DNA of 64,000 nucleotides from Lepidodermella squamata (GCA_047495785.1 JBLDXI010000042.1:2604001-2668000); one strand, 5' to 3'. Shown: positions 1 to 13,860, counted from the stretch's first letter. Translations and numbers: made by a program. The notes: generated by a model not told the origin, from the letters alone.

Positions 1-3000
1 ATCCGAAGTATCCAAATGGCGAATGTAGAACGCGTGGTGGTTGAAATCGCCAAAAGCAGCCGCATTTGAGTCACCTTAAAATTTCAAGTTTCAATATTTT
101 GATCATTTTTGAAAATTTTACTCACCCCATCGACCGTTCGGAAACTCGTCCCAGTTCAGAGTTCGATAAACGTAGCTGCGAGGGTGATTTGACCAGAAAA
201 TAGGCCGGACTTCTTCCTTTCCTTTCCGCGAAGGATTCGCTGTTTGTTGCTTCCACGGTAATAACGGGCGTTGAACCCGCTCATCACGCCATAAGCCTAA
301 CTGTTTAACAATATTTATCGTTGCAACGTCTCGATTGAGCGTGTAGAAATGCAGGCCGAATACGACGCCACTCGCCAGCAGTTCTCGACACATTTTCACC
401 GCATAGTCGATGCCGAATTTACGAATCGCTTCGTCATTCTGTTTATTCGCCTCAATAACAGCCATCGCATCTTCAGGCAGCTCGGATTTCGCTAGAGCGG
501 TTATCTGCCTTAACGACTGATACGCCTGGATAGGGAATATGCCTGGAATAATCGGGCAGGTGATTCCCAAGTTGCGGCAATCTCTGACAAAAACCAAATA
601 ATCTTCAACTTTGAAGAACAGCTGAGTGATGATCAAATTAGCGCCAGCGTCGATTTTCTCCTTAAGGTGCATCAAATCTTCTTCGTAGCTATTTGAGTCA
701 GGGTGGCCACGAGGAGGCGGGTAGCCAGCGACTGCGATAACCATCTCGTGGGATGTCGGAAATTCTTGGCGGATGAAACGAACAAACTCAGCGGCGTAAT
801 TCACATCGCCGGCATCCTTCACCCACTTGCGGCCTTGAGGCGGATCACCGCGTAGCGCCATTATATTGGAAATGCCGTAGTTTTTCGCTTGTTGCAACAC
901 CGATCGCAACTGGCCGATTTTCTGGCCGTAGCATGTGATGTGAAGCATCGACTCCATACCGCAGTCTATAAGCAGAAATCAGAAGCATTATTAAGAGCAA
1001 AATAATACAAAATTCTCTCAATTTCTACCTAATTATAATTTCAATTTGTCGATACTGGGGCTTCAATATCTAACATCTCAACCAATAATGTGGATGATAT
1101 CCTCGAAAACGTTTTTCGGTTTATCATTTTCTTTAAAATGTTAAAATCAAATAGAGACCAGTATTTCCCAAGTTACCCTGACTTGTATTCCTACTTATCC
1201 ATCTCAGATAAGACATACGAGATTCCGTGATTTAACTAGCCCCGTGGTTAACCATCTGGCCGGGGTCGAATCCGGTGGTTAACCAAAACTGACTCTCAAA
1301 TTCTCTCAAATTCTCAAATACTCTCAACGCCCGCTACATCCGCGGGTTTGGAACAATATCTTTCGCAAATTAGTCCAACCATAACAGAGCCAAAAGATTA
1401 GCAGATAATATTATGAAGGTTCGAACGAATTACTAGAATTGATTCGATCTGAAGACAGTTGATGAAACTGTCACTTCAAAGCGGCGTTGCAACACCGAGC
1501 AGGACGGCTCCTGGAAGACGAGAATTCGAAATAAATCGGAATGGATTGGATCTAATTAAATATTCTCAAATACTCTCAACGCCCGCTGTATCCACGGGTG
1601 TGAAACGGTGCTGTATTTTCCGCAAATGAAGCAATGTACCGGACCACTGCGTGGCTCCAAGCATGCTAAGTGATGTCGTGGTCAACCCTAAGACGATAGC
1701 TGCCAGGATAGCTTCCAATCTGGGCTATGATATCAAGCTGGCTGAAAGGTTTGCTGGCTCGGTGGCCTCACAACTGGCACTACATGACATGACATCGTGG
1801 TGTGCCGTGCTCTGGGTTGCTGTTCTACGTGAGCATTAGCACAGTCTGCTGGTATAGCCCGAAACACGCCCAACGGCGCTCTTCCAATGAAGCTGCAAAT
1901 TAGTCCATCCAAAACAGAACCAAATCTCGATTAGCAGATAACATGATGAAAGTTCGAACGATTCACTAGAATATATTCGATCTGATGATAGTTGATGAAG
2001 CTGGCACCTCAAAGTGGCGTTGCAACACCGAGCACGACGGCTCAGCTGATCACACTGATCCTAACGCTGGGAATCTGACAATGGGACGATCTTGCTATAG
2101 CTACGGCAAACCAACTCTTTGCGGCACTACAAACCACTGCGAAGCGTGCACCCACTCAACGTAAAGTTGACAGGGGCAAAGTTGTCACAGATATAACTTA
2201 GAATGATATAATTATATATACTCTACGCTGATTCCCTCTCTAAGCAAAAAACACTTCATGTACGGTGTATGGAGTTGTTTAAAATTTAAAACTCCCAAGA
2301 TCTTGACGAATCAACGATCATTCGAATACTGATGATGAGCATCCCGCCCAAAATCACAATAACACCACTGCAAAGCGTGCTACCAGATCGTCATAGATGA
2401 TCTTTGCGAAAATTCATGGGTAAAACTGCCTGCTTCAAACACACCGCCGGCTTAGTATGACACCAAAAATTCAAAAATTTACTGTCCTAAGCCGATTCAA
2501 CGAGTTCAATATCGCTCTATCGGCCAAGAAGAGCGAGTTCTTCGCCAAGCGAGTCAAATTTTGCGGTCCTATTTACAGCGAAAATGGCTGATTTCCACCT
2601 AAAAGCGGTTTTCCTCGCCCGACCACGAAGAAGGCAGTCCGCTCCTTAGTTAGCACCGCCAATTTTTTGCGGCACCACCTGCCCGACGTCACCCTGCCGC
2701 TTTGACATGTTCGTTGGACTCCGGAGTGCGAGAACGCTTTCCAACGCTTGAAGACCGCTCTAGCATCACCGTCCGCCCTAGACTTTTGAATTTTTGCCTG
2801 CCTTTCCGTCAACGAGGGTGTTGCCGCAGGTAACACTGTCATATGTATCAAAGACCTCGGTTTTGTAGTTGGTTTAATTTATCTCGTCAAAAGCGTTCGA
2901 CGCAGTGCCTATGCAGCTACTAATTAATCAATTTTTTAGCCTAAGAATAGTCGGCAGAATGCCCAAATGGCTGGAAGCTTTTCTATCTGATTCTTTCTAA

Positions 3001-4384
3001 TTTTTCTCTAATGCTTTTTCTGGAGTCCCCGAGCCTCGGTATTAGGCCCTATTTCATTTGTAATTTTGACTATAGTTTGTAATGAATATAAAACTTCTTA
3101 CAAATTCAGTAGCTGAATTTTTTACGAGGTTACATCTTTTTGATAAGATTTCGAGTAAGTGGCTAAATAACCATTAACAAGTGAAAAGTGGAGTGGCAAA
3201 AAGTGGATGTTTGACATCGCGAGATGTTGATGCCGCTTTCAAGATCAATGAACGAGGAGTCGAATGATATCAAAAAGAGGTTGATAGTCGTCAGGGTCGC
3301 TGAAAAAATGGGCTTCAAAGTTTACAGGTTGAAATTGCTGTTTAAAAAAATGCGCGTAAAAATTTTAGTTTGTTATTGCATCAATTCATAGCGCAATAAA
3401 TACTGATGTTGTTTCTTATGCGCAGTCGAGATTTTATTGGGGTAATCTTAGGTGAGAAATCTTGCAAGATGTTCAAAAACTTTGATTTAAGTAATCTAGC
3501 TATTAGCTAGCGCTTCCACTAAAACGATCTCCTTACTAGAGCGATAAGCCTTTTCTCCAGTCTTTTAAGGTGGATGAGAGCCTAGATAGAGGTCTGAATT
3601 CGGAAAATTTAAAATCCTAAGAAAAACTACAAGAGAACATCTAGGAATCCAAGAATCGTCGCTCTTGAAGTTAACGCACTTTTTGCCATTTACTGGAAAA
3701 TACAGAAAATTCGCCTAACCCCACTTTTCACTCGTCAACGTTCAAATTAAAACATCAATTAAAAATAGCATTTCATCAAATAAAAATTCCAATTTTTTAA
3801 TAAATCCGAGTCGGCTTTACTAACCAATTGAAGGAAATTGTGAGATAATGGTGAGACTATGCACAATAAATTATCTTCAACTACGCCCTTCAAATGGTTG
3901 TTTTTAGCAAAAATTCATTAAATTATTAGTTTGCTTACAGTTCAGCATGACATTAGCAATCATCAGCGAGCTGGTTGGCTTCTCAGTCGAGGCAGGATCA
4001 CCTAGAACCAAATAATTAAACCCTCTAATTCAACTCGATAAAGAATTTTCGGGCCCGTGCCTCGGTACCTGCAACATGCCACGTGATATCGCAAAACAGC
4101 GGATCGCCCCTGGCAAATGTCTCGAATTTCGAACATAAATTAGCGGCGCCGTTTGCAGTTCGAGGCGGGAAAAATTCGAGCGAGAACCAGAAATCTCGCG
4201 ACCGGATCCGCTGTTCAATCTTGTCGAGCAGCGTTTGCTGCGAGCTTTGCCGCCGGGTCAGCGAGCATCCACTATTGTTACGCGACATGCAACCGTTCCC
4301 ATTGCCATTCATTTTACTGGCCAAAAAGGCCTCAACCTCTGTACTCATTGTATTTTCTAGAAAATTACGGAAAAAGTCGCCCAT
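1..4384 (-). CDS. MTHFR: Methylenetetrahydrofolate reductase, 3-prime part beyond window
   Basis: This cytosolic flavoenzyme reduces 5,10-methylene-THF to 5-methyl-THF for methionine synthesis. Exons on the minus strand are 4384-4069, 4001-3939, 965-126 and 74-1 (open at the window edge), and all phases agree. A Ser-rich N-terminal stretch precedes the start of the catalytic barrel ([10 protein letters not shown]). Further family motifs are [41 protein letters not shown] and LHFYTLN. The linker motif [16 protein letters not shown] and [10 protein letters not shown] lead into the first residues of the C-terminal SAM-binding regulatory domain, which marks a eukaryotic enzyme. The first ATG in frame is at 4384, and a second candidate start (MSTEV) is at 4348. 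The large intron 966-3938 carries degenerate repeats. Identity is certain at family level; the C-terminal half cannot be seen. Confidence 0.96.
1310..2045. repeat. Two diverged direct-repeat families in MTHFR intron
   Basis: Unit A (about 36 bp, containing ACTCTCAACGCCCGCT followed by an ATCC-rich end) occurs at about 1310-1347 and 1562-1600. Unit B (about 148 bp, starting GCAAATTAGTCCA and ending near GACGGCTC) occurs at 1365-1510 and 1895-2043, with scattered substitutions. A weaker echo, CACTGCRAAGCGTGC, occurs near 2137 and 2370. This looks like old mobile-element debris. No transposase or reverse transcriptase frame is visible. Confidence 0.6.
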
Positions 4385-5449
4385 ATGCACATTATGAATG
4401 ATTTTTATGAAAGTCTTCTGTCTTTATCCGCATTATAATTCATAATTATTATTAAACAACCGATTTTCGCGCATGACCGAACCTTGATACAACAATTATA
4501 TAATATTTACGAGTCACTCAAGCAAACACCAGAGAGCAGTTGATGCTTATTATATAACAGTATGGTATCCATCGATTTCTTTTATATCAAAAAATTATCT
4601 ATATATACAAGCAAGCCGATTCGCTGTAAGAATGCGAGATGGTATAAGATTACACATCTTAAGCCCGGGCCACGCGAGAAAACAGTATCATAGAAAGCCA
4701 TGGTCAGTTATTATTAAATATTTGTAACAAAGATAGAACCTATTTCGTAGCATTAATTACGTTCATAACGTCACATAGTAGTAGTAGCGAGCGCAGATTT
4801 GAAATCTAAAGCAACTCCTCCGCTAAAAGTAAACAATCATTTGGCGAAACATAACCGAAATACTCATCTATCAGCAATTTGACACAATCAAAATGTTTAG
4901 GCATCACGTGTATCTTGAGAGAGAAAAGACCTAACGATGATAAACCGAAAAATTAACAACCATAAACCTGCTAAAAACGCGTCAGGTGATAATTAAAAGG
5001 AAAGGAATTAACATGGGTCATAATGAGAATATAATGAGAAAAATCCCGTAAAAATGTTTTGCTAAAATTACTGTCTGTCGTTCCATGAAGCGCTATACTC
5101 ACTTAAAAAAGCAAAACAGGATTGGTTATATCCAAGCCTTGTAATTGACTGAGACGCAATTCAGGCCGAATGGGTCGTTAACACGCTATTTAACCGAAAT
5201 ATCATGAGGTTTGTAATTGGCTATAGGACTTTGTACCCAACGTGAACTTGAGTGAATGCCTAGATTAAACAGCAGCACGAGGCCTGACCACGTGAACATG
5301 GCGCATTTTTTTCTCACTCACAGCAAAAAACATAGCGAGCCATGGTATTTAAACAGCGGGTTAATTCGTGATTTTTTTCTCAATAGAAGTCATTATTTTA
5401 ATTAATAAAGAGAGGAGTGACGGGGTGAACAAAAAAACAAAGTCGGGCG
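4385..5449. other. Intergenic, no gene seen
   Basis: AT-rich spacer between the MTHFR start and the SHP2-like stop, both on the minus strand. It should hold the MTHFR promoter and the SHP2-like 3-prime UTR. I see no conserved frame or RNA. Confidence 0.5.
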
Positions 5450-8307
5450 CTATAAAAATTCTGATGAAGTGAGATCGGCGTGTATTTGGTGTTGTTGCCG
5501 ATTCAGCGATGTTGTCGACGATTTCGCATCCAAATTGTTACTTGAAATAGCAGCAGTTGAAGTTGTTGTTGAGGAAGGCTTAGAATTCAGCGACGCACGA
5601 CTAGCGCCGAAATTAGCGGCATGTGACTGGCCGCCTTCGATGATTCCACCCGGCCCAGCGTTGATGTAGTCGTGGGAGACCGCGGTTGAGGACCGTCTGT
5701 TATTCAAAATTTAACACAAATTATCTGCCCAATTATTACTGGTGCATAGCTCAAAGCAAACAAGCCATGGGGAGCAAGAATGACCACATCAATCAACTTG
5801 AAAAGTTTTAATCAAATATCAGTTTTCATCCAAAGACCCAAATTACTTATTTTTCCGCATGAAATTTCTTTTTTAAGTAAATTTTGTAACAAGCTCAATA
5901 AATAACGATGGCCATTTTTTATAATTTACAATAAGCCCAAAGATTGACGTGGTCATTTTGTTACTTCTGCTTGAGAAGCTACTATAATTCTAAGTGTGTG
6001 TGCTTTGCGTTCAAGGTCTCACACCAGCAATCTCCCCAGCCTTTACACTTTCGTCTCGCCCTAGTTGTCGTGTTAGTTTCTAATTGAGTTCACGCAAATA
6101 CACACTAGGGGTCGGTTTACTCAGTCCACACACCTGGCAACGATGACGGCGGAAGCTTTTTTATTAATCTGTTCACGGTTTTGCAACATTAAAAACAGCC
6201 GAGTTGTGACACATGAAACAAAAATTTGCTAGCGGTAATTATTCATGCAAAATGTTGTGTGTTTTTTGCTAGATGATAATGAATAACCGCGACGCTTACC
6301 CTGATTGCAGCTGAGTACTGGCGGCCATCAGTTTCGCAGTGCTATTTGCAGCCTGGAAATTAACATAATCGTTATTGCCCGCGTTTGGCGCGCCGGGTGA
6401 CAGGATAAGTTGGCCGTTGCTGCTGTTGTTGTTGCCGGCAGCGGGCGTTGATGTGCTGGTCGTCCGGCTCACATTGGCACTGACTTGTTGACTGGCGGCC
6501 GCCGCAGCTGCAGCCGCGGCGTCTTGCTCACCCTTGACCCGCTTCACGTGCGCTTCTACTACCAGATAAATGAATTTGTACTGTGACTCAGTCTGCACCA
6601 ATCCCGATCTTTGTTGCCGGCATGAAAGAACCGTTCGTTGCACATCAATTTCCGATTCAAGACCTGAAAATTACAATAAAACGATAATAAGACGTTATTT
6701 CCATGCAAAAATTTAACCAACCATATTTTCGAATTTGTTCGAGTAGAATATCGATGACGATGTAAGTACCCGTCCGGCCGATACCAGCACTGCAATGCAC
6801 GAGAGCAGGCCCGGGCGGGTCGAATTTCGTCCATTTTTCGTTAATGCAATCCCTGAGCTGAATAATATCAAGCGGATTCTCAGGTATGCTGTGATCTTGC
6901 CAAGACTTGTAGTAAAACTGGTGGACAATGCGAGGCTCTTCAGGGCGATTCGGCGCCAAAGGTTTAAACGAAACAGTCAGGGTCCGAATTCCGAAATTTT
7001 CCGACTCCGTTTGACTAACCAGGGAAATGACGAATTTGCCCGATATCGAATCTACCTCAAGTGGTGATGAATTATCTTCCGGCCAATAACGAATGCACTT
7101 ATTTTTGCCGCGTTCCATTTCGAGGGTGATCATCACGATGATATGGCAACGTTCTTGCCAGATCATTCGCCAAAAATCACCCATTGTCGACTGCATGCAA
7201 CCCTGAGCGGCGATATATTCTCGCCGGTCGGGAGACGGCTCTTCCATATCAAAAATTCTGTTGGCATTTATGTAGTCCGACCCGGACTGATAATACTCCG
7301 GGTTCGAATTTGGCGAAGAGTCAGGATGGGTGCAATGTTCAGTCAGTTTCACCCGAGAATGATCGTAAGGTAGAATGTTCTTGTATCGATTTTTCGGCCG
7401 ATTTTCCGGCCTTTGGCCCTCTTTTCGGGTCAAAGTTCCTTGGTCTTGTTCCTGGATGTATTTAAACTCCTCCCAGAACCCGCTTTCTCCCTTCGAAGAA
7501 ACTGATCGGTTCAATTCAGCTATCCGGTCAGTAACACGATTTGCCATAATTCGGGTGGCATTAAAAGGCTAAATAATTCAAATACTCAGTCCACCGTGAG
7601 AAATAATAATTTTCCGACATACTTGGATCAAGTGCAGAACAGATCCGCTTTCTTCAATAATTGCTGACTGCTTATAGTAATCAACAAGCTCGGGTAATGT
7701 AGCAAATTTAGGGCCTCCGCCCACGTCGTAAAGAGGCGTCGTTGAGTTCTAGATATAATTTAGCATGAAAATTGGCTCATAAGTAGGATGAAAAAAGTAC
7801 CTGATCCCTTAGAGTTCTGATAATAACTTGAACAACTTTTTCGTCGTCAGCTTTCACAACGAGAACATGAGAGCCAGGTTGGGTGCGGGACTCGCGGACC
7901 AGAAAGCTGCCCATTCTGCCTCGAGATTTGAGCATGGACTCGGCGTCTGGTCCCGATAAATAACCGTGAAACCATCTTTCAGTTGTTGGTTCTGTTGATG
8001 GCAGTGGGTATTTTAGATGTAGTACGTCGCCCGACTTCTCCTTGAGCACGCCACTTTCCATGTAGTACTGGATTAGTTCAACCATTGACGCGAACTTCTC
8101 CTCGCCGTACAGCGAGAAACTTTCACCCGTATTACGAATTTTAACATGGGTCACGGTTCCGTTAAGCCGGCGTACTGATACAGTGAAATCACCAGGTTTG
8201 CTGCAGCTAGGACGAACCAAAAAGCTGCCGGGTACGCCTTTTGTCAGGAGCAAGTCTTCTGCAGAAGCACCGTCAAGATTGAGATGCAAACACCTTTTTA
8301 CAGGCAT
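5450..8307 (-). CDS. PTPN11: SHP2/corkscrew-type two-SH2 protein tyrosine phosphatase
   Basis: Cytosolic phosphatase acting downstream of receptor tyrosine kinases in Ras/MAPK signalling. Exons are 8307-7801, 7748-7623, 7568-6722, 6663-6300 and 5696-5450, giving 696 aa. The N-SH2 domain is full length from MPVKRCLHL and aligns without gaps to the family start, with Cys where SHP2 has the Trp of RRWFH. The phosphotyrosine-pocket Arg is present in both SH2 domains (GSFLVRPS and GSFLVRES). The PTP domain starts near GFWEEF, has [12 protein letters not shown], and carries the catalytic P-loop [10 protein letters not shown]. The tail is low-complexity (Ala, Ser, Thr, Asn) and differs from vertebrates. 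It keeps two YxN sites, YVNF and YINA, which fit Grb2-SH2 docking. In the usual family model the N-SH2 blocks the active site until it binds phosphotyrosine. Confidence 0.95.
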
Positions 8308-10366
8308 TTTGATATGTTAAATAAAAAAATATAAAAAAAACTATTGAAAAGATAAGCAGTGTGTAGATAAGCTCCAGAGCTAGAAGTATTTGCGCTTGGC
8401 AAAGAAATAATCACGCCAATTCGCAACAATTTAGCGATAAGAATTCAATAAATAGCGCCGTCGCATAATTGTATGCTACAACTTGACGTTAATCATCAGC
8501 AACCACGTCTATCAGCAAGGATTAGGGCCAACCAGTGATGACTAAATTGAATAATTATCAGATAAGGGGATAGAAAATGACAGAAAGCATTTAAGCATTA
8601 CTAGAATCGGTGTAAAAAGTACTCCATAAGAAATAAAAAACTGATAACGCCAAAGGGAACATCGAGATAGTGAGTTGATGCGCCATAGAAAAAGCCAACC
8701 ACTTGGCATGAAATAAACAGTAGCCTGGGCATAGCGTTGATCAATTTTGAGCCCGAGTATAGATTGAACCAAGTCTGTAGATGTTGAAAGGCGAGCGTGG
8801 AAAGGCCGTCAGCTGACATTCAGATAAAATCCAGCTTTCTCACAGCGTTTAATTCGCAATTCGACTTTGTTTACAATGTCGGTTTCTTCAGACATCAGAC
8901 ACAATTTCAGCGCTGCGGTTGGGCAAGCAGGGAAGCATCCAGGGTAAATCAAAATACGCAGCTCCGTCAAATTAAATATTCAACATGTTTAATGATTAAT
9001 ATCATGCTTAATCACCCATCCGGCATTCTATAGGCTAAGGGCTGCAACCGAACATCATGATGCTTCCTTAACTCACCCAACTCTGCGGATGGAATTTCGT
9101 CTGACAAGCTACGATGACATTTGTTATTTAGAAGGTTTTAGAAGAGTCAATGGTGGAAAGGGACTTGGTCCGAGGAAAATTGATATCTTAAAGGCGTGTT
9201 CAGTAGTGCTGTTTTAAATGGAATGAATCTTTCTGCAGCTAAAATGCCTTTCATCCTTTAGCATTTACTGCAATTTTAGCATTTATTATAGTCTTCAGAT
9301 GAGACATAGCTTGCTGTGCGGCTGCAAATAAGCAACGAGTTCCGCACGACTAGTTATGACCTTTCCGCTGGTCGGCAGGTTGCAGGTTGTTCAGACGTCG
9401 GACGTCATAAAAGACTCTCAATCATGACAATTTTGCTTTGTCTTCCGAATTCCGAAACTGTCACTCCACCGCACGAAATATTATTATTTCAATAGAATGA
9501 ATTGCTGATGAGGCGGATGAAATCAAACTGACAGGCATGGAGAAGTGAAAATCCTTACAATAAGTTCCCTAAGATTTCAAGAGATAAGAATTCATACATC
9601 TAGAAACGAACATCCAAGATAGAAGGCCCACGGATCACAGATATCACACATCGTCAATGCCAATAATACAGAACTTTGAACTTCAAATAACACATGCAAT
9701 CCACAATCCACACTGAGAAAAAATTTCAAGAACGTGACAAATGTCAGGCGCGCCAACAGCCAACAGAAAGTGCGAAATCCTCTGAGTAGCGCAACTAAAA
9801 CATGAACCAGAAAATAAAAAATGAAGAAACTCGAGACGTAAAATGTGGAAAATGTGTGGGAACATCACGTGAAAATGGCCCTCGAGAAGAGTTTCAAACG
9901 CAACTCAGATCTTGATTGTTCTTCAATGTTCAACATCAAATATAAAGCCGCCCTTCGCAAAATGCAACATGCAACAGCTCGCTCATTGTACCAAAAATAC
10001 CAAAAATCACGAGCGGAAAAGACATCTAAACAGCCAAACGCAACGAAAAACCCACCTGATGAGAGCCAACCCGGACGCCAACAAAAAATCAACTTTTCTA
10101 ATTTTCACAAAACATTATAAAATATATGTTTAAAAATATTATGAATTATTTTTATATAAAACTGAAAAATTGCATTTATTATAGTCATTGGCAACGTCCA
10201 TTTTTTGCGGTATCTGCTGTCCTTCGGGGAGTCGTACGCACGCTGGCGCCTGCTACTGATCGCTTCTCTACCTCTTACCTCGTATTGTTACAATATATCT
10301 ATAGGACCTCTCTTTCCTCTTTGATCAAAGGTCATATTAATTCGCTGTTTAAACAAATTGCAAGTC
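8308..10366. other. Intergenic between divergent genes, no gene seen
   Basis: Spacer of 2 kb between the start of the SHP2-like gene (minus) and the ERICH6-like gene (plus). Short frames here lack good ATG starts, similarity or splice context. Promoters of both genes should lie at its ends. Confidence 0.45.
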
Positions 10367-13300
10367 ATGTCTAAGAAGAATAGGACTGACAGTGAAGGTT
10401 TGCCTTATTACCTACATAAAGTACATAAATACCAAAACTGACGTTCAATCCATTTAGAAGCAGATGACGTATTCAACGAGCATCCACCGAATCTTCCCAA
10501 GGGAAAATTGGATACAACGTAAGTAACGTCTGCTTGTCATTTTCTGATTTGAATTTCATGGTCGCGCAGAGTTGATAGAAGGTTGTCATTAGACACCCGT
10601 TCATTGAGTCGACAATCATCGCTTGGGTAAATAATAAGTCTCGGCTTCAGCTAATAGTTTAGAATTCACTGAAAAATAACTGGTATTTACATGTACTCTG
10701 TAAACCTCAAAACTTTTGCACGCGATGTTGGGTGTTTTTTATCACACGTAAATCTATGATGCACTACAGAATGTCATCTGCACCTTAACCTTTTACTTAT
10801 CTCTAGCCATGAAATTAAGCTTTTGTCACTTTTTTACCAGGTTGGATTTCATGAGGCCGCCTGGTAGAGATAGCAACATGGAGTTAGTTGTTATGATCAC
10901 TAAAGAGACGCAAACCGATTGGGAGTGGGCAGACGTGCAAGCCAAACAAACTGCCATTGAGTAAGTTAATTAGTGATCTCCCTGCTTTCATTTTGAATTT
11001 AAAATACCTCTTTTAGGGTGAAAGAACATCCCAAGATGCTGGAGATCGGTAAGCGACCGTTATTTTTTTCTTCCATGGGACATTCAAGTAAAATTATTGC
11101 GAATCAAAAGATCCAAATAAACCAAGCACTCCGCCTCCAGTGGTAACTCCATTGGATCACGTTCGAAATGAAGGTTGATGATTATTGAGAGTAGTTGACC
11201 TAGATGTAATAATGCTTCTCGGTAAAACCTATTACAACTTTAATGTTAGCTTGTACACTGATGTGATTTGTCACGTAACGCTTATAACAAGAGTTGTTGA
11301 TTTTCTCTAACCCTTAACACATCAAAGGAATACAAGTCGATACGCTCCAGAAAAAGAGCATGTCTATCGGAATTCAGGCATTTCATGAGCAACCACCGCG
11401 TATGTTTCTTCGGCGAATTCTCGCTGACTGATGATTTCTTTAATCCTCTTTTTGTGTATGTTTCCCGCTTAATCACTCCTAATTTCTATTAATAATTTGC
11501 GAGCTGAAATCGCTATCGAATGTTTACATGTATTTCATCTTGCTATTTTCTCTTTTCTAGCCGATGATGTTGTACCGGAGCCGTACCTAGAACTCAGTAT
11601 GCATTTTTCCTCATCTAATTGACGTGATTACTATGCTTATTCATTAAACTCTCAGAGATGTCAAGGGCCGAAACTCGAATAGCTGACACGCCTGCCGCAC
11701 GTAAACACGGAGGCGCTACTCCTGTTCAGGAACCTTGGCCCCCAAGGTGCGCAACTTGTTTACTGCGCGAGTGGAATGAATGGCTATTATTTATTATTCT
11801 TATTGCACAGATCTCCTCTTTACGGTCGTCCTGTCATGCTTTACAAAGACGAGGATAACACAGAGATGGAATCGCCACAAAAGGAAGTAGAATTGGATGA
11901 AAATGAGGACAAAGACATAGAAAGTTATTTGGAGAAAATGGCGGCAAATGACGGGAAATTAGCTCAACTAGGCCTGCCTGCATCTCTTAGTGTACGCTTA
12001 TATCTTTTGAACCTTTTAAATTTGTTAACGCTTGACTTTGTAATAGATTAAAAAAGATTCCATGGATCTCGGTAGACCTAGGAATCGTAAGGAGTTTCAG
12101 CAGCTGATATCCGAACCTGCTGTGCGAGTGGAAACCGACGAAGATGGCGCGGGAAGCGATGCAACCTTTGCAAATCTTGTTTGCGAGTTTTGCCACAACC
12201 CTCTACGCCAGTTTCCTACCCTCGAGCAGCAACGTACAATGGCTTCAAGCGAGCTGTACTGCTGCGACGATTATCGCAAATTTGTCGAATTCGTTTTAGC
12301 GACTGACGACTCGTTCGAATCTCAAATGAAAAACCGGCTCATGGGCAACCGATCTGATACGAATGTAAGCGACACACAGTCGAAACCAGAGAAGACCAGT
12401 GATACACTAAAAGTGAAAATTGCCAAACAAGCCAGTGGGAGAGTGTTGCGGCAAAATGCCGAGGACGAGCGGAGACATCGGCTCGAACTTGAAAGGCATA
12501 TGGCAATGTTGGAAAAGGCAAAGAAGATGAGAGAGACCCAATTGAAAGATGGCAAATCAGTGAAAACTATCAATTTTCAACTATCGAAATATCGGTGTTT
12601 CGAGCAAGGCATGGTTATCCTACCGCCGGATTTTCATTTATCAGAAATGGAGCAGTTCCAGCACAAGAAAGTACAAGCTGCTATGGCAGAACAAGCAGCC
12701 CTGCAACAAAAGAGGCTTATCAGCGATATCGAAGGGTTGGCGCCGGCGGTTGAGTTTAGCTCAGCTGGTGATTTCTCGGCTACTCGACGCCATCATGGCG
12801 AGATGAGCTATCTTCTTGATGGCGGCGTGCCTGTGATTAAAAAATACGATGACAAAGTTACGACATTTCTTATCCTACTTGCTGATGGTACTAGCACGGT
12901 TTTGTAAGTTCTAAAATTTATTCTAAGACGTTTCGAAAAGTTCTATTTGATATAGCTACCCGTCCGGGAATATCGCAATTACTGTTTCGCTTTTCAATGG
13001 CATTCGAACCTTCACGGCTTTCGACGACCGGCCGATAGCCGAAACACGAATTTTAGCAATGTTCATGTCGTCTGGTTTCGGTACAGTTTACACGAGCGAC
13101 GGCGCGGTGCGGTTATCGCTAACTCCAGCAGCCGGGTTCGAGGCGAACCCAATCGATGGGACAAAACGGCGCCGTTGGACCTGGGCTGAAATGGCGGCCG
13201 GCAGCCACGTTCACGCCCCGCCATTCTCGTGTATTTTCTACCACGTCAACTCGTATTTAAGCGTTCGAATCGCCGATAATCAGGATTGGACGCTGACATT

Positions 13301-13766
13301 TTTCTACAAGCAATTCCGGTGCCGGTTCAATGTCATGGCCTTCCAACCTTTCGATGTAATTTTTTCGAATTATTAAATGAATTTTCTCAATTTATATCCT
13401 AATTCAGATTGTCGACTCGAACGCTTTCGACATGTCGGACATGCGACTAGTAAAACTGAACAAATATCGAACTCAATTTAACGAAAGTCACATGAAACTC
13501 AAGTACGTCCCACATTTTAATGAGATAAGCCTACAGGGTTATGTACTCAAATTAGGGCTTTACTTCGCGAGATCAATTATATGCTTGGCCTGCTTCCGGT
13601 CAGTAGCGGAGGCCTATCGAAATCTTTAGACGCGTCAAAGGATTTATCTCCCCGCGGCAAATCGAAACAGAAATTGGCGGTGAATCCAGGCAACAAAACA
13701 TCACGCCAATCCAACTCAGTCGTTCTACCACCTATAATTACTCAATCGGTTGTAGAAGTCGACTGA
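10367..13766 (+). CDS. ERICH6: Glutamate-rich protein 6 / FAM194-domain protein
   Basis: Eleven exons: 10367-10397, 10458-10518, 10841-10960, 11017-11048, 11561-11596, 11656-11746, 11811-11991, 12047-12903, 12956-13355, 13408-13502 and 13556-13766. They give 704 aa with consistent phases. The N-terminal third is charged and disordered, including a Glu/Asp-rich stretch in exon 7 (EVELDENEDKDIESYLEK). A Cys pair (CEFCHNPL) and a CC follow, then a coiled stretch (RRHRLELERHMAMLEKAKKM). The C-terminal part has the FAM194 signature: YPSGNIAI, an ILAMF-x4-G-x-VY block, a strand of small and aromatic residues, and RRRWTWAEM. Members are poorly characterised and are linked to ciliated tissue or testis in vertebrates. 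The family call rests on motif recall. The acceptor chosen for the last exon (13555) is the one that avoids a stop. Confidence 0.75.
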
Positions 13767-13860
13767 AGTAGTACTCGAACTAGAAACCCTTCTTCTTCTT
13801 CCTGTGTTCCTGGAAAATACTCAATGTAATATTTTGATTTAAAATGATGCAAAAAAGAGG

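Noticed and set aside
1236-1290. tRNA-like stretch (TAGCCCCGTGGTTAA then GGGTCGAATCC)
   Set aside because: Boxes are only about 20 bp apart and no cloverleaf forms. At best it is a decayed SINE head.
1651-1839. 62-codon plus-strand frame in the MTHFR intron
   Set aside because: It lies next to degenerate repeats and has no recognisable transposon-protein motif.
9845-10120. 91-codon plus-strand frame before the ERICH6-like gene
   Set aside because: It starts at GTG, has no similarity or splice context, and overlaps comparable frames on the other strand.
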